A DNA stretch of 34,896 nt from Candidatus Omnitrophota bacterium (lineage in GTDB: Bacteria; Omnitrophota; Omnitrophia; Omnitrophales; Aquincolibacteriaceae): positions 1-34,896 of the forward strand of contig JACPXL010000077.1 of assembly GCA_016196555.1 (NCBI GenBank), read 5' to 3'. Every line of letters begins with the position of its first letter. The stretch's first letter is position 1. Made by a program: the position numbers and the translations under genes. This document shows, one piece after another, positions 15,572 to 23,295 of this stretch. The notes below the pieces were generated by a model. The model saw only the letters and a list, made by a program, of their open reading frames with translations. It had not been told where the DNA came from and ran no database searches.

Positions 15572-17146
15572 CTAATGCCGGAAATGCCTTGCCCCGGTAA
15601 AAGCCATGGCGATACCAAAACGATTACAGGCGGCAATCACATCCGCATCACGAAGCGATCCTCCAGGCTGAATAATGGCCCGGATTTTATAGCGCGCGGC
15701 CTCTTCAATCGAGTCCGGCATGGGGAAAAAAGCGTCGCTGGCCAAAATGCCTCCGTCGGTGCGGTATCCCGCTTTACGGCAGGCAATTTCCACGGAATCC
15801 ACGCGCGACATCTGCCCGGCCCCAATTCCCACGGTTTGCCGGCCCTGCGTAATCACAATGGCATTGGACTTTACGACCTTCACACATTTCCAGGCGAAAA
15901 TTAAATCGTCAATTTCAGAGCCTGAGACTTTCGATTCGGTCACAAAACTCAAATTCTTTTTAAGCTGGTCCAGATGAAGCGGCGTGGGCTGATCCCGGTC
16001 TTGAAGAAGAATGCCGCCTTTGATAAAACGCAAATCATACGGACCGCCGGCATGTTCCAGCGCATCGACAGTGATGATCCGGAGGTTTTTTCTTTCCTTC
16101 AAAAGCTTGAGGGCACCGCTGTCAAAAGAAGGCGCTACGAAAACCTCGAAAAAGCGGAGCTTATCGAGCGCTTCCTGGGCGGTTTTTTTATCGCATAGCC
16201 GGTTGATTCCGATAATTCCCCCGAATGCGGACATGGAATCGCATTCGACGGCCAAACTCACGCCATGCGCAATATCGGGATCTTCAGCAATACCGCAAGG
16301 ATTGTTGTGTTTGACAATACAGGCCGCAGGCTCTGTGAACTCGCGTAAAATATCGATCGTGGCTTCAATATCCAGATAATTATTATAAGAAAGCTCTTTA
16401 CCGTGAAGCTGTTCGAATTTAAAGCGGGGCGGTTTGTCGGTGCGCTGATAAAAAGCGGCGCGCTGATGTGGATTCTCACCGTATCTCAAATCACAGACTT
16501 TGTCATAAACTCCGTCAAGACGGAATGGAAGTCCTTCGGTTTGGTCTTTTTTCGATTGGCGGGCAAGATATCCGGCAATCACATGATCATAAGCTGAAGT
16601 TCTCGAAAAAACTTTTTGGGCCAATTTTTCGCGCAGTTCAATCGTCGTCCCGCCGTTTTTTTTGATCTCTTCCAGAATCTGCCCATAATCCGCAGGATCG
16701 CAAATGACTGTTACCGAATCAAAATTTTTCGCGGCTGAGCGCAGCATGGAAGGCCCGCCGATATCAATATTCTCAATGGCTGTCTCAAGCCCAACGCCTT
16801 CCTTTTGAATGACTTGTTCAAAAGGATAAAGATTGACGACCACCAAATCAATCGGCTCAATCTGATGTTTTTTCGCCTCTGTCACATGTTCTTTTTTATT
16901 GCGACGGTAAAGAAGGCCGCCGTGAATTTTGGGATGAAGGGTTTTGACGCGGCCTTCGAGAATTTCTGGAAAACCGGTGAATTCTTCCATAGGAATGGCC
17001 GGAATTCCTTCAGCTTTAAGGGCCTTGAGCGTCCCGCCGGTGGAAAGAATTTCAATTTTGAGTTTATGAAGGGCTTTGGCAAAAACCGGAAGGCCGGTTT
17101 TATCTGAAACACTGATGAGGGCACGGCGTATGGGGACTACAGACAT
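15572..17146 (-). CDS. purH: Bifunctional AICAR transformylase / IMP cyclohydrolase
   Basis: It catalyses the last two steps of IMP synthesis: formyl transfer from 10-formyltetrahydrofolate to AICAR, then ring closure. The 524-residue length is full. The N-terminal cyclohydrolase domain (RRALISVSDKTGLPVFAKAL, ILSTGGTLKAL, HPKIHGGLLYRR) is followed by the transformylase domain with IVKHNNPCGIA, which holds the catalytic Lys-His pair. The end is ...IAMAFTGARHFRH, as expected. The start at 17146 overlaps the end of pabC by 10 bases. Its place between pabC and folC fits a folate and one-carbon operon. Confidence 0.97.
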   Translation of the reverse strand: MSVVPIRRALISVSDKTGLPVFAKALHKLKIEILSTGGTLKALKAEGIPAIPMEEFTGFPEILEGRVKTLHPKIHGGLLYRRNKKEHVTEAKKHQIEPIDLVVVNLYPFEQVIQKEGVGLETAIENIDIGGPSMLRSAAKNFDSVTVICDPADYGQILEEIKKNGGTTIELREKLAQKVFSRTSAYDHVIAGYLARQSKKDQTEGLPFRLDGVYDKVCDLRYGENPHQRAAFYQRTDKPPRFKFEQLHGKELSYNNYLDIEATIDILREFTEPAACIVKHNNPCGIAEDPDIAHGVSLAVECDSMSAFGGIIGINRLCDKKTAQEALDKLRFFEVFVAPSFDSGALKLLKERKNLRIITVDALEHAGGPYDLRFIKGGILLQDRDQPTPLHLDQLKKNLSFVTESKVSGSEIDDLIFAWKCVKVVKSNAIVITQGRQTVGIGAGQMSRVDSVEIACRKAGYRTDGGILASDAFFPMPDSIEEAARYKIRAIIQPGGSLRDADVIAACNRFGIAMAFTGARHFRH

Positions 17147-18006
17147 TCTTCGTGAACCTTTTGTTTAAAAATCTTTTGCAGTTTTTGCGTTAATCTTCCG
17201 GGGATTTTTTCGCCGATCCGGCGAGCGTCAAGTTCGCTTACCGGAACAATTTCCCAGGAGGTATTGGTCAGGAAAGCCTCGTCAGCATTGAAAATTTCAT
17301 GCCGGGTCATTTGTTTTTCTTCGACCGGAATTCCCGATTGGAGTGCGCATTCTATCACAAAGCTGCGGGTAACTCCATTCAAGATACCGAGTACGGGAGG
17401 TGTTAAAAGCCGGTTATTTTTCACCATAAAAAAATTACCGGTTCTCACTTCGGTGGCAAAGCCTTGAGAGTCAAGCATCAGCCATTCGAAGGCTTCATTC
17501 GAAGATGCCCCCAGTCCCGCCATGACGCCTTGATGAAAAGAGGAAGTCTTCACTTGGGCAGGCCAAGCGTGGGAAGTTGCGCGGCGCTGCGAAGATGTTT
17601 TGAGAGGAATTCCCTTTTCATAAATTCCCGCCGGGATTTCGCGCTCGTAAATCATAATCCAAATTTTATTCTTGAAAAGTGTGGGGCGCATAAAAAGCCC
17701 TGTCATCCCCGAATGTTTTAATCGGGGATCAAGTGCTCGATTCCCGCCAAAAGCGTGCGGGAATGACAGTTGATAAACTTTCAAGGCAAGCTGAGCTTCG
17801 CGGCTGACTTTCTGGATTCCCGGAAAATTTTGATATTCCGTGGTTTTGGCGGATTCCATAAGACGGTTCAAATGTTCTTCTAAACGGAAAATTTTACGGC
17901 CATAAACACGAAGTGTTTCGAAAATTCCAATTTCATCCGTGGAAAATTTCTCGATCAGACGGCCGTCCTGAATTTCGCGGCCGTTGGAATAAACAGAAAC
18001 ATTCAT
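17137..18006 (-). CDS. pabC: Class IV aminotransferase, probably aminodeoxychorismate lyase, with a repeat insertion
   Basis: A PLP enzyme of 289 residues. The position directly after pabB, with an ATGA overlap, argues for 4-amino-4-deoxychorismate lyase, which releases p-aminobenzoate for folate. The fold marks are FETLRVYGRKIFRLEEHLNRL, the PLP lysine in QVKTSSFHQGVMAG, and ATEVRTGNFF in place of the usual T-E-x3-N-F. Residues about 80-102 (SFPHAFGGNRALDPRLKHSG) are the translation of a palindromic repeat at 17701-17768, set between the small-domain helix and the strand FMRPTLF. Without it the protein has normal length. A D-amino-acid or branched-chain aminotransferase is the alternative, but less likely here. 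Confidence 0.85.
   Translation of the reverse strand: MNVSVYSNGREIQDGRLIEKFSTDEIGIFETLRVYGRKIFRLEEHLNRLMESAKTTEYQNFPGIQKVSREAQLALKVYQLSFPHAFGGNRALDPRLKHSGMTGLFMRPTLFKNKIWIMIYEREIPAGIYEKGIPLKTSSQRRATSHAWPAQVKTSSFHQGVMAGLGASSNEAFEWLMLDSQGFATEVRTGNFFMVKNNRLLTPPVLGILNGVTRSFVIECALQSGIPVEEKQMTRHEIFNADEAFLTNTSWEIVPVSELDARRIGEKIPGRLTQKLQKIFKQKVHEECL
17701..17768. repeat. Palindromic repeat, TCATCCCCG type, inside pabC
   Basis: A 68-bp element with TGTCAT...ATGACA ends and two internal hairpins, CCCCGA/TCGGGG and ATTCCCGC/GCGGGAAT. It matches the dnaX copy at 1-63. It is read in frame by pabC without a stop. Confidence 0.9.
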
Positions 18007-19367
18007 GAACTTGCCTCTACCAGCGCCTGCGCCAGCGCTTCGCCTTTATGAAGGGTTTCTTCATATTCACGGCGCGGATCGGAATCATGCACAATCCCTG
18101 CTCCAACTTGGAGATAACCTTTGTTTTTTTGAAGGATGAGCGTGCGAATGACAATATTAAGGTCCATATTGCCGGAAAAATCCAAATAGCCGATGGAACC
18201 GGTATAAATTCCCCGGCCCACAGGCTCAAGCTCGTCGATGACTTCCATGCAGCGGATTTTGGGACATCCCGTCACCGTCCCCCCGGGAAACATAGCGCGA
18301 ATTAAATCCAAAACTTCTTTGCCTTGCGAAAGCCGGCCCGTAATTTTGGAAACAATATGAATCACGTGAGAATATTTCTCGATTTTCATCATTTCTTCAA
18401 CTTTGACTGAACGCCAATCGCAAACCCGGCCAAGATCATTGCGCTCGAGGTCCACCAGCATAATATGCTCGGCCCTTTCTTTTTCATTGGCCAAAAGCTC
18501 CTTGGCCATTTTCCTGCCGCGTTTAGGGCGTGTTCCGGCAATCGGACGGGTTTCACAAAGATTCCCCCGCTTATGGATTAATCTTTCCGGCGAACTCGAA
18601 ATAATTTGAAGTTTGCCTATTTTGAGAAAGGAAGAAAACGGCGAAGGATTGATTTTTCTTAACGCGCCGTAAAGTTTGGCGGAAGACCCCTCAAAATCGA
18701 AGGAAAAACGCTGGGACAAGTTGGCCTGATAAATATCGCCTGCCGCAATGTAGTCTTTCGCGCGGCGGACCATGCTTTCAAATTTTTGGGCCGGAATTTC
18801 AGGATAGAATTTTTTGAATTTAAAGGTATCTGTCATTGCGAGCCCGAAGGGCGAAGCAATCCCGGTTTTGAGATTGCTTCGTCGGTCCTTCGGACCTCCT
18901 CGCAATGACAAATCGCGATCAAAATACCCCTTCAGTTTTTCTATTCCCTTTTTTCCTGACCGGCTGACCAGCCAATAAAACTGTTTGGCGTGATCGTAAA
19001 CGATCAAATCCGAAAAAAATCCAAGGTAAAGGTCCGGTGTTCCCGGCTTGGGTTTTTTACGGAAGCGGATTTTTTTCTCAAAAAGCGCCGCGAGTTCATA
19101 GCCCCAAAAACCCACCGCGCCTCCGCAAAAAAAATCATAGCGTGCCGACGTGAAATTGCGATAGCGCTTCAAAAATTTCTCGAGAATTGGAAAAAGTTTT
19201 TCCTTCTTAAACCGGAAGGACTCTTTTCCCCGGACCGTCCCCTCGTCTTTTTCAAAAGTAATTTCTAAGAATGGGTCCGCGCCTAAATAAGAATAATTCT
19301 GGTCTGGGCCGGGGCGTATGCTGTCGAGAAAAAAGGCGGAATTTGAAGAGGACATCTTTTGAAACAC
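18003..19367 (-). CDS. pabB: Aminodeoxychorismate synthase component I (chorismate-binding enzyme), with a repeat insertion
   Basis: It belongs to the anthranilate/para-aminobenzoate synthase family acting on chorismate. The C-terminal chorismate-binding domain has YIAAGDIYQANLSQR, PIAGTRPKRG at 275-284, LVDLERNDLGRVC, GGTVTGCPK near 362-370 and VGAGIVHDSDP. Co-location with pabC and folate genes points to PabB. The catalytic lysine of E. coli PabB (PIKGT) is alanine here, as in TrpE. Residues about 153-179 come from a palindromic repeat (18831-18910) in the linker between the two parts of the protein. The listed start is GTG 19367, but the upstream codons (FSPWAVFQKM) look family-like and contain no ATG, GTG or TTG. 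A CTG at 19418 may be the real start. No pabA is visible. Confidence 0.88.
   Translation of the reverse strand: MFQKMSSSNSAFFLDSIRPGPDQNYSYLGADPFLEITFEKDEGTVRGKESFRFKKEKLFPILEKFLKRYRNFTSARYDFFCGGAVGFWGYELAALFEKKIRFRKKPKPGTPDLYLGFFSDLIVYDHAKQFYWLVSRSGKKGIEKLKGYFDRDLSLRGGPKDRRSNLKTGIASPFGLAMTDTFKFKKFYPEIPAQKFESMVRRAKDYIAAGDIYQANLSQRFSFDFEGSSAKLYGALRKINPSPFSSFLKIGKLQIISSSPERLIHKRGNLCETRPIAGTRPKRGRKMAKELLANEKERAEHIMLVDLERNDLGRVCDWRSVKVEEMMKIEKYSHVIHIVSKITGRLSQGKEVLDLIRAMFPGGTVTGCPKIRCMEVIDELEPVGRGIYTGSIGYLDFSGNMDLNIVIRTLILQKNKGYLQVGAGIVHDSDPRREYEETLHKGEALAQALVEASS
18831..18910. repeat. Palindromic repeat, TCATTGCGA type, inside pabB
   Basis: An 80-bp element with TGTCATTGCGA...TCGCAATGACA ends and inner paired AAGCAATC/GATTGCTT. 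It shares 29 identical bases with the 25103-25165 copy. It is read through by pabB as a run that includes RSNLKTGIAS. Confidence 0.92.
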
Positions 19368-19422
19368 AGCCCAGGGGGAAAATGGACTTCGGAATTTTTG
19401 GAGTTGCGGAGTATCCAGAGAA

Positions 19423-20358
19423 TTATTCGACTTTTTTCAGATAATGCAGAAAATCGCTGTCGGTATCCAGCACGAGCCGGCTGTTTTTCAAAGTTTCGGG
19501 GTATTTTTCCAGCGTGGACATAAAGGCATAAAACTCCGGGTCTTTAGAATAAGCATTGCCGTAAATCTGCGTGGCCTCGGCATCGGCTTTGCCTTTGAGG
19601 GTCTGGGCCTCGCGATAAGCATCGGAAGTAATACGTTTGAGTTCCTTTTCCTTTTTTCCCTCGATTTCGGCCCTGACGCCCTGGCCTTCGGAACGAAGCT
19701 GCTCGGCGGCGCGTTTTCTTTCGGAAATCATACGTTCAAAAACTTTTTGCTGAACCGAGGCAATATAGGCAATTCTTTTGATTCTTAAATCAATAAGTTC
19801 AATGCCGTATTCGGCCACGATTTGTTTGGCCGCCTGTAAAATGTCCCGGGTAATAGCATCGCGGCCAATGTCGATTTTGTCGTAGGTAATGTCCGCAGCA
19901 ATATCCTCTCCCGCGCTTTTAACTTCAAGAATGCGGTTGCTGGTCCTGACCACATCGACCAAATTATGGCGCGTAATGTTATTGCGAGTGATACCGTCCA
20001 TAATGTCATCCAGCCGCGACTGGGCATTTCTTTCATTATGGACCGTCTGAAGGAATTTGAGCGGATCGGAAATACGCCACCGCGCCGTGACATCAACCCA
20101 GATAAATTTTTTGTCCTGCGTAGGAACTTCGGAGGGATAGCCGTCCCAATTGAGAATGCGCTTGTCAAAAACTTGCACTTCCTGAATAAAAGGTTTTTTC
20201 CAGTGAAGGCCCGGGACTTGCAAAAGGCCCCCGACAGGCTTTCCGAACTGCGTAATCACCACCTGTTCGGTTTCGTCCACGATAAAGGCGCTGTTAAGAA
20301 TCAAAATACCCAAAATAGAAATCGCAATCAGGGCAAGGGCGAGTTTTCTTTCTTTCAT
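19423..20358 (-). CDS. hflC: SPFH-family membrane protein HflC
   Basis: With HflK it forms a large membrane-anchored cage around the FtsH protease and limits its access to membrane substrates. The 311-residue protein has one N-terminal membrane segment (LALALIAISILGILILNSAF) and then the SPFH/band-7 domain (DETEQVVITQFGKPVG...). A long charged helix near residues 205-255 is rich in Arg, Glu and Ala (ERMISERKRAAEQLRSEGQG), as in known HflC. Start ATG overlaps the hflK stop in ATGA. pabB follows after about 55 bases, so the two functional blocks share a transcript. Confidence 0.95.
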   Translation of the reverse strand: MKERKLALALIAISILGILILNSAFIVDETEQVVITQFGKPVGGLLQVPGLHWKKPFIQEVQVFDKRILNWDGYPSEVPTQDKKFIWVDVTARWRISDPLKFLQTVHNERNAQSRLDDIMDGITRNNITRHNLVDVVRTSNRILEVKSAGEDIAADITYDKIDIGRDAITRDILQAAKQIVAEYGIELIDLRIKRIAYIASVQQKVFERMISERKRAAEQLRSEGQGVRAEIEGKKEKELKRITSDAYREAQTLKGKADAEATQIYGNAYSKDPEFYAFMSTLEKYPETLKNSRLVLDTDSDFLHYLKKVE

Positions 20359-21401
20359 GACTCTTTGGCTCCTTCCTGCTTTTTCAAATCGAGCAAAGGC
20401 AGCACCCCTTTTTGGGAATAATCCAGCACCAGTAAATCTCCTAAATTAGGAAAAACTTTTGCGACGGTTTCCAAATAAAGCCGGCGCTTGGTCACCACCG
20501 GCGCCATTTTGTAAGCTTCCCAAGCCAGAGTAAATCGATCGCCGTCTCCTTTGGCTTGATTGATTCGTTCAAGCGCATAACCTTCGGCCTCGCGGATTTT
20601 CTGCTCCGCCTGCCCTTTGGCGCGCGGAATCACACGGTTATATTCTTCCCAGGCCTGATTGATGACTTTTTCTTTTTCCTGACGGGCCTCATTGACCTCA
20701 TTAAAAGAAGGCTTCACCTCATTGGGCGGAGTCACATCCTGCAAAATCACATTGCTGATTTGAATTCCCGATCCATAATCGTCTAGAAGTTCTTGAAGTT
20801 TTTTCTCAACTTCCTGCTGAATTTCTACGCGGCCCGAGGTCAATACTTCATTAATCGTATGATCGCCAATCACGAGCCGCATGACGGCTTCGGACATATT
20901 GCGTATGGTTTCCTGAGGGTTGCGAATGCGAAAAGCATATTGGACCGGATTTTTAATCGTATACTGCACAATCCATTCCACGACGGCCATATTAAGATCG
21001 CCCGTCAGCATCAGGGATTCATCCATAAAAGGATCGCCGGTGCTGGACCTTGTCTGGCGTCCCCCCACGCGCTGGCTGAAGGAATCATCGCGGCCCATAT
21101 AAATAGTCCGCACACCCGGGGTCACCGTGCGAAAACCAAATTCTTCTTTGAAAACGTGCGTCACTTTGATTTTTTTAACGGTTTCAATACCAAAAGGAAG
21201 CTTCATTTGAAGACCGGGATTGGTTTTGCGCGTATATTTTCCAAAACGCTGAATCACACCGACTTCATCCGGACCGATTTGATAAAAAAGAGTATTGAGT
21301 GAGGCAAAAACTACAACGAGGATGAGAATAGGGCCAATAAAAGGACCGAACGCAAACGGCGGCATTTTTGGCATACCTTCGCGAGGATAATTAATGTCCA
21401 T
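20355..21401 (-). CDS. hflK: SPFH-family membrane protein HflK
   Basis: Partner of HflC in the FtsH-regulating complex. The protein has 348 residues. A short proline-rich N-terminus is followed by one membrane segment (IGPILILVVVFASLNTLFYQI, about residues 22-42). The band-7 domain (PDEVGVIQRFGKYTRKTNPGLQMKLPF) follows, with the HflK-type block SLMLTGDLNMAVVEWIVQYTI and the helix EYNRVIPRAKGQAEQKIREAEGYA. It lacks the glycine-rich N-terminal stretch of E. coli HflK. It overlaps the DUF1015 gene by 11 bases upstream and hflC by 4 bases downstream. Confidence 0.95.
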   Translation of the reverse strand: MDINYPREGMPKMPPFAFGPFIGPILILVVVFASLNTLFYQIGPDEVGVIQRFGKYTRKTNPGLQMKLPFGIETVKKIKVTHVFKEEFGFRTVTPGVRTIYMGRDDSFSQRVGGRQTRSSTGDPFMDESLMLTGDLNMAVVEWIVQYTIKNPVQYAFRIRNPQETIRNMSEAVMRLVIGDHTINEVLTSGRVEIQQEVEKKLQELLDDYGSGIQISNVILQDVTPPNEVKPSFNEVNEARQEKEKVINQAWEEYNRVIPRAKGQAEQKIREAEGYALERINQAKGDGDRFTLAWEAYKMAPVVTKRRLYLETVAKVFPNLGDLLVLDYSQKGVLPLLDLKKQEGAKES

Positions 21402-22713
21402 GATGATAGAATAAAATTCCGCTGGCCAGCTTGGGATAAAAGTAAGTGGATTTTTGCGGCATAAGTTCGCGCGCCCGTCCCATATCGCGCAAAATTTCTA
21501 CGCGCGGGGGGCGAAGCATAAACGCCGCTGCGGCTTTGCCGCCTTTGACGAGATTTTGCATTTCTGAAACCGATTGCGTAAACCCAACCGTAGATTCCCA
21601 ATCTTTTTCGGGAAGATTCCAAAGGTTGGAGAAAATTAAATGGCCCAGAATATTCACGTCCAACTGATACCAGACATCCGGCTTGCCCGCGGGCATACTT
21701 CCTTTCCACGCGCTTTGAGTATTCAAACTCAAAAGATAGGCTTGGTCTCCCATAAAAAGTCCGAAGGCCGGCCCTTGGCTGGCTTGAAGCGCTTTCTCGT
21801 CCAATTTTTCCGGAGAGATGGCTTCGATTTTAAAAAATTTGCTTAGGGCTTCAAAAGCTTTCACGGGGTCAAAACCAGGATAAGAACGAACGATACGGTG
21901 GGTCGGAAAAACAAGAAGTCCCGGATCGTGAAATCCCACCAAGGCCATATAGACAAAATCATAAGGTTTTTCTTCTTCCAGTCCAGCACTTTCTGCGCTT
22001 CGTTTGGCGCGGGCATATTCCAAAGCGGTTTGATAGCGGTGATGGCCGTCTGCAATATAAATTTTTTGACGGCTGAGTTTTTGGCGGATTTCTTCGATTT
22101 GATTTCCATCTTGAATGAGCCAGACCGCATGCGAAACACCTTCCTCATCGACAGCTTCAAAAGCCGGCGAAGCAGCGGCGATTTTCAAATAAAAAGAATG
22201 AAGATTTTCCCGGCTGTCATCATAAAGCCCGAAAACCGGAGAAAAATTGGTGTGCGTCGTTTCGAGAAGTTTTCTTCTGTCTTCGCGCGGTTTGGAAAGG
22301 GTCTTTTCATGCGGAATCACGATTCCCTGGTCAAAATCTTCCAGCTTTAAAACACCGAGAAGTGCAAACCGTTCTCTTTTTTCTCCGCAATGCGGGTCGC
22401 GAAAGGTTTGGCAATAAAGATAAAAGGCCGGGTTTTGATCCTGAATCAAAATATTTTGGCTGCGCCATGCCTGAAAAAAATCCCGCGCGCGCGTATACCG
22501 GCTGTTGGCCTCGTTATCCGACGGTTCGATTTTATTTAAAATAAGCCGCACGCAATTATAAGAAGATTTTTGATAAAGTTTTTCCTGCCCGTCCGGCGAA
22601 ATAATGTCGTAAGGAGGGGCGATGACTTCGGACAAAGGGACAGTTTTGGGGTCATAGCGCCAAGCTTGGAAAGGTCGGAAGTCTGCCATTTGTTTAAGGG
22701 TCATGGTTTTCAT
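21391..22713 (-). CDS. DUF1015-family protein
   Basis: A 440-residue soluble protein of a widespread uncharacterised family. Family marks are the opening ADFRPFQAWRYDPKTVPLSEVIAPPYDIIS, the phrase NCVRLILNK and the central IYIADGHHRYQTALEYA. The last matches the conserved D-G-H-H-R-Y block that gave rise to the idea of a nucleotide- or metal-using enzyme. No function is proven for the family. The start ATG overlaps the stop of the tRNA-binding protein gene (ATGA). Internal ATG codons at residues 4 and 10 are possible starts, since family members often begin near the latter. Confidence 0.9.
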   Translation of the reverse strand: MKTMTLKQMADFRPFQAWRYDPKTVPLSEVIAPPYDIISPDGQEKLYQKSSYNCVRLILNKIEPSDNEANSRYTRARDFFQAWRSQNILIQDQNPAFYLYCQTFRDPHCGEKRERFALLGVLKLEDFDQGIVIPHEKTLSKPREDRRKLLETTHTNFSPVFGLYDDSRENLHSFYLKIAAASPAFEAVDEEGVSHAVWLIQDGNQIEEIRQKLSRQKIYIADGHHRYQTALEYARAKRSAESAGLEEEKPYDFVYMALVGFHDPGLLVFPTHRIVRSYPGFDPVKAFEALSKFFKIEAISPEKLDEKALQASQGPAFGLFMGDQAYLLSLNTQSAWKGSMPAGKPDVWYQLDVNILGHLIFSNLWNLPEKDWESTVGFTQSVSEMQNLVKGGKAAAAFMLRPPRVEILRDMGRARELMPQKSTYFYPKLASGILFYHHGH

Positions 22714-23030
22714 TTCACGCCGGCGCCGTCTTTAATGGAACGTTCCGGAACAACGAGTGTCAGTCCCGCTTCATCGGAAGCCGCAAGCAGCATTCCCTGG
22801 GATTCAACGCCGCGGATAACGGCGGGTTCTAAATTATTGATGACCACGATTTTTTTCCCGACCAGCTCTTCTTCTTTATAGTGCTGGCGGATTCCAGCCA
22901 CAATGGTTTTCTTTATTTCGCCCACCCGTATTCCCAAAACAAAAAGCCGGTCGGCATTTGGATGGGGCGCTGCCGACTCGATTTCCGCAATGCGAATTTC
23001 CAATTTTTGGAAGTCTTCGTAAGTAATCAT
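22710..23030 (-). CDS. Stand-alone tRNA-binding domain protein (MetRS beta-subunit / Trbp111-like)
   Basis: A 106-residue OB-fold protein. The opening ITYEDFQKLEIRIAEIESAAPHPNADRLFVLGIRVG and the later IVAGIRQHY and VINNLEPAVIRGVESQGMLLAA are the signature of the EMAP/Trbp111 tRNA-binding domain. This domain also forms the C-terminus of many methionyl-tRNA synthetases, where it binds the tRNA elbow. It could act as a separate beta subunit for a MetRS lacking the domain, or as a free tRNA chaperone like CsaA or Trbp111. It is the first gene after the promoter at 23094-23121. Confidence 0.9.
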   Translation of the reverse strand: MITYEDFQKLEIRIAEIESAAPHPNADRLFVLGIRVGEIKKTIVAGIRQHYKEEELVGKKIVVINNLEPAVIRGVESQGMLLAASDEAGLTLVVPERSIKDGAGVK

Positions 23031-23093
23031 CCGGTCTCTTTAAATCCGCGGCTTTCGTCCTGTGTTAACTCTCGGAATGTAAAAGGGATAAGC

Positions 23094-23121
23094 ATTTTAA
23101 CACATCACAAAAACGATTCAA
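23094..23121 (-). promoter_or_regulatory. Promoter of the minus-strand folate/hflKC operon
   Basis: On the minus strand TTGAAT (23116-23121), a 16-base spacer and TAAAAT (23094-23099) lie about 64 bases before the first gene of the operon. The intergenic region 23031-23295 has divergent promoters and no gene. Confidence 0.6.
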
Positions 23122-23200
23122 TATGATAATTTTACAACTTTATCGGACTCAAAACTCATAACCTATTACAACAAAATAACTTATAGATTCGCATTTACGC

Positions 23201-23228
23201 TTGATTTTGACATCTTAGATGTTATAAT
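23201..23228 (+). promoter_or_regulatory. Promoter of the inositol phospholipid operon, with a palindromic spacer
   Basis: TTGATT (23201-23206), a 16-base spacer and a perfect TATAAT (23223-23228) precede ino1. The spacer ends with the perfect dyad ACATC-TTA-GATGT (23210-23222), placed like an operator between the two boxes. Confidence 0.7.
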
Positions 23229-23295
23229 GTCGCGTCCTTCAAAAAGTTATGATTAAACTCCCTGGCTTAAATCAAATTCGTAAAGGAGAAAATTT

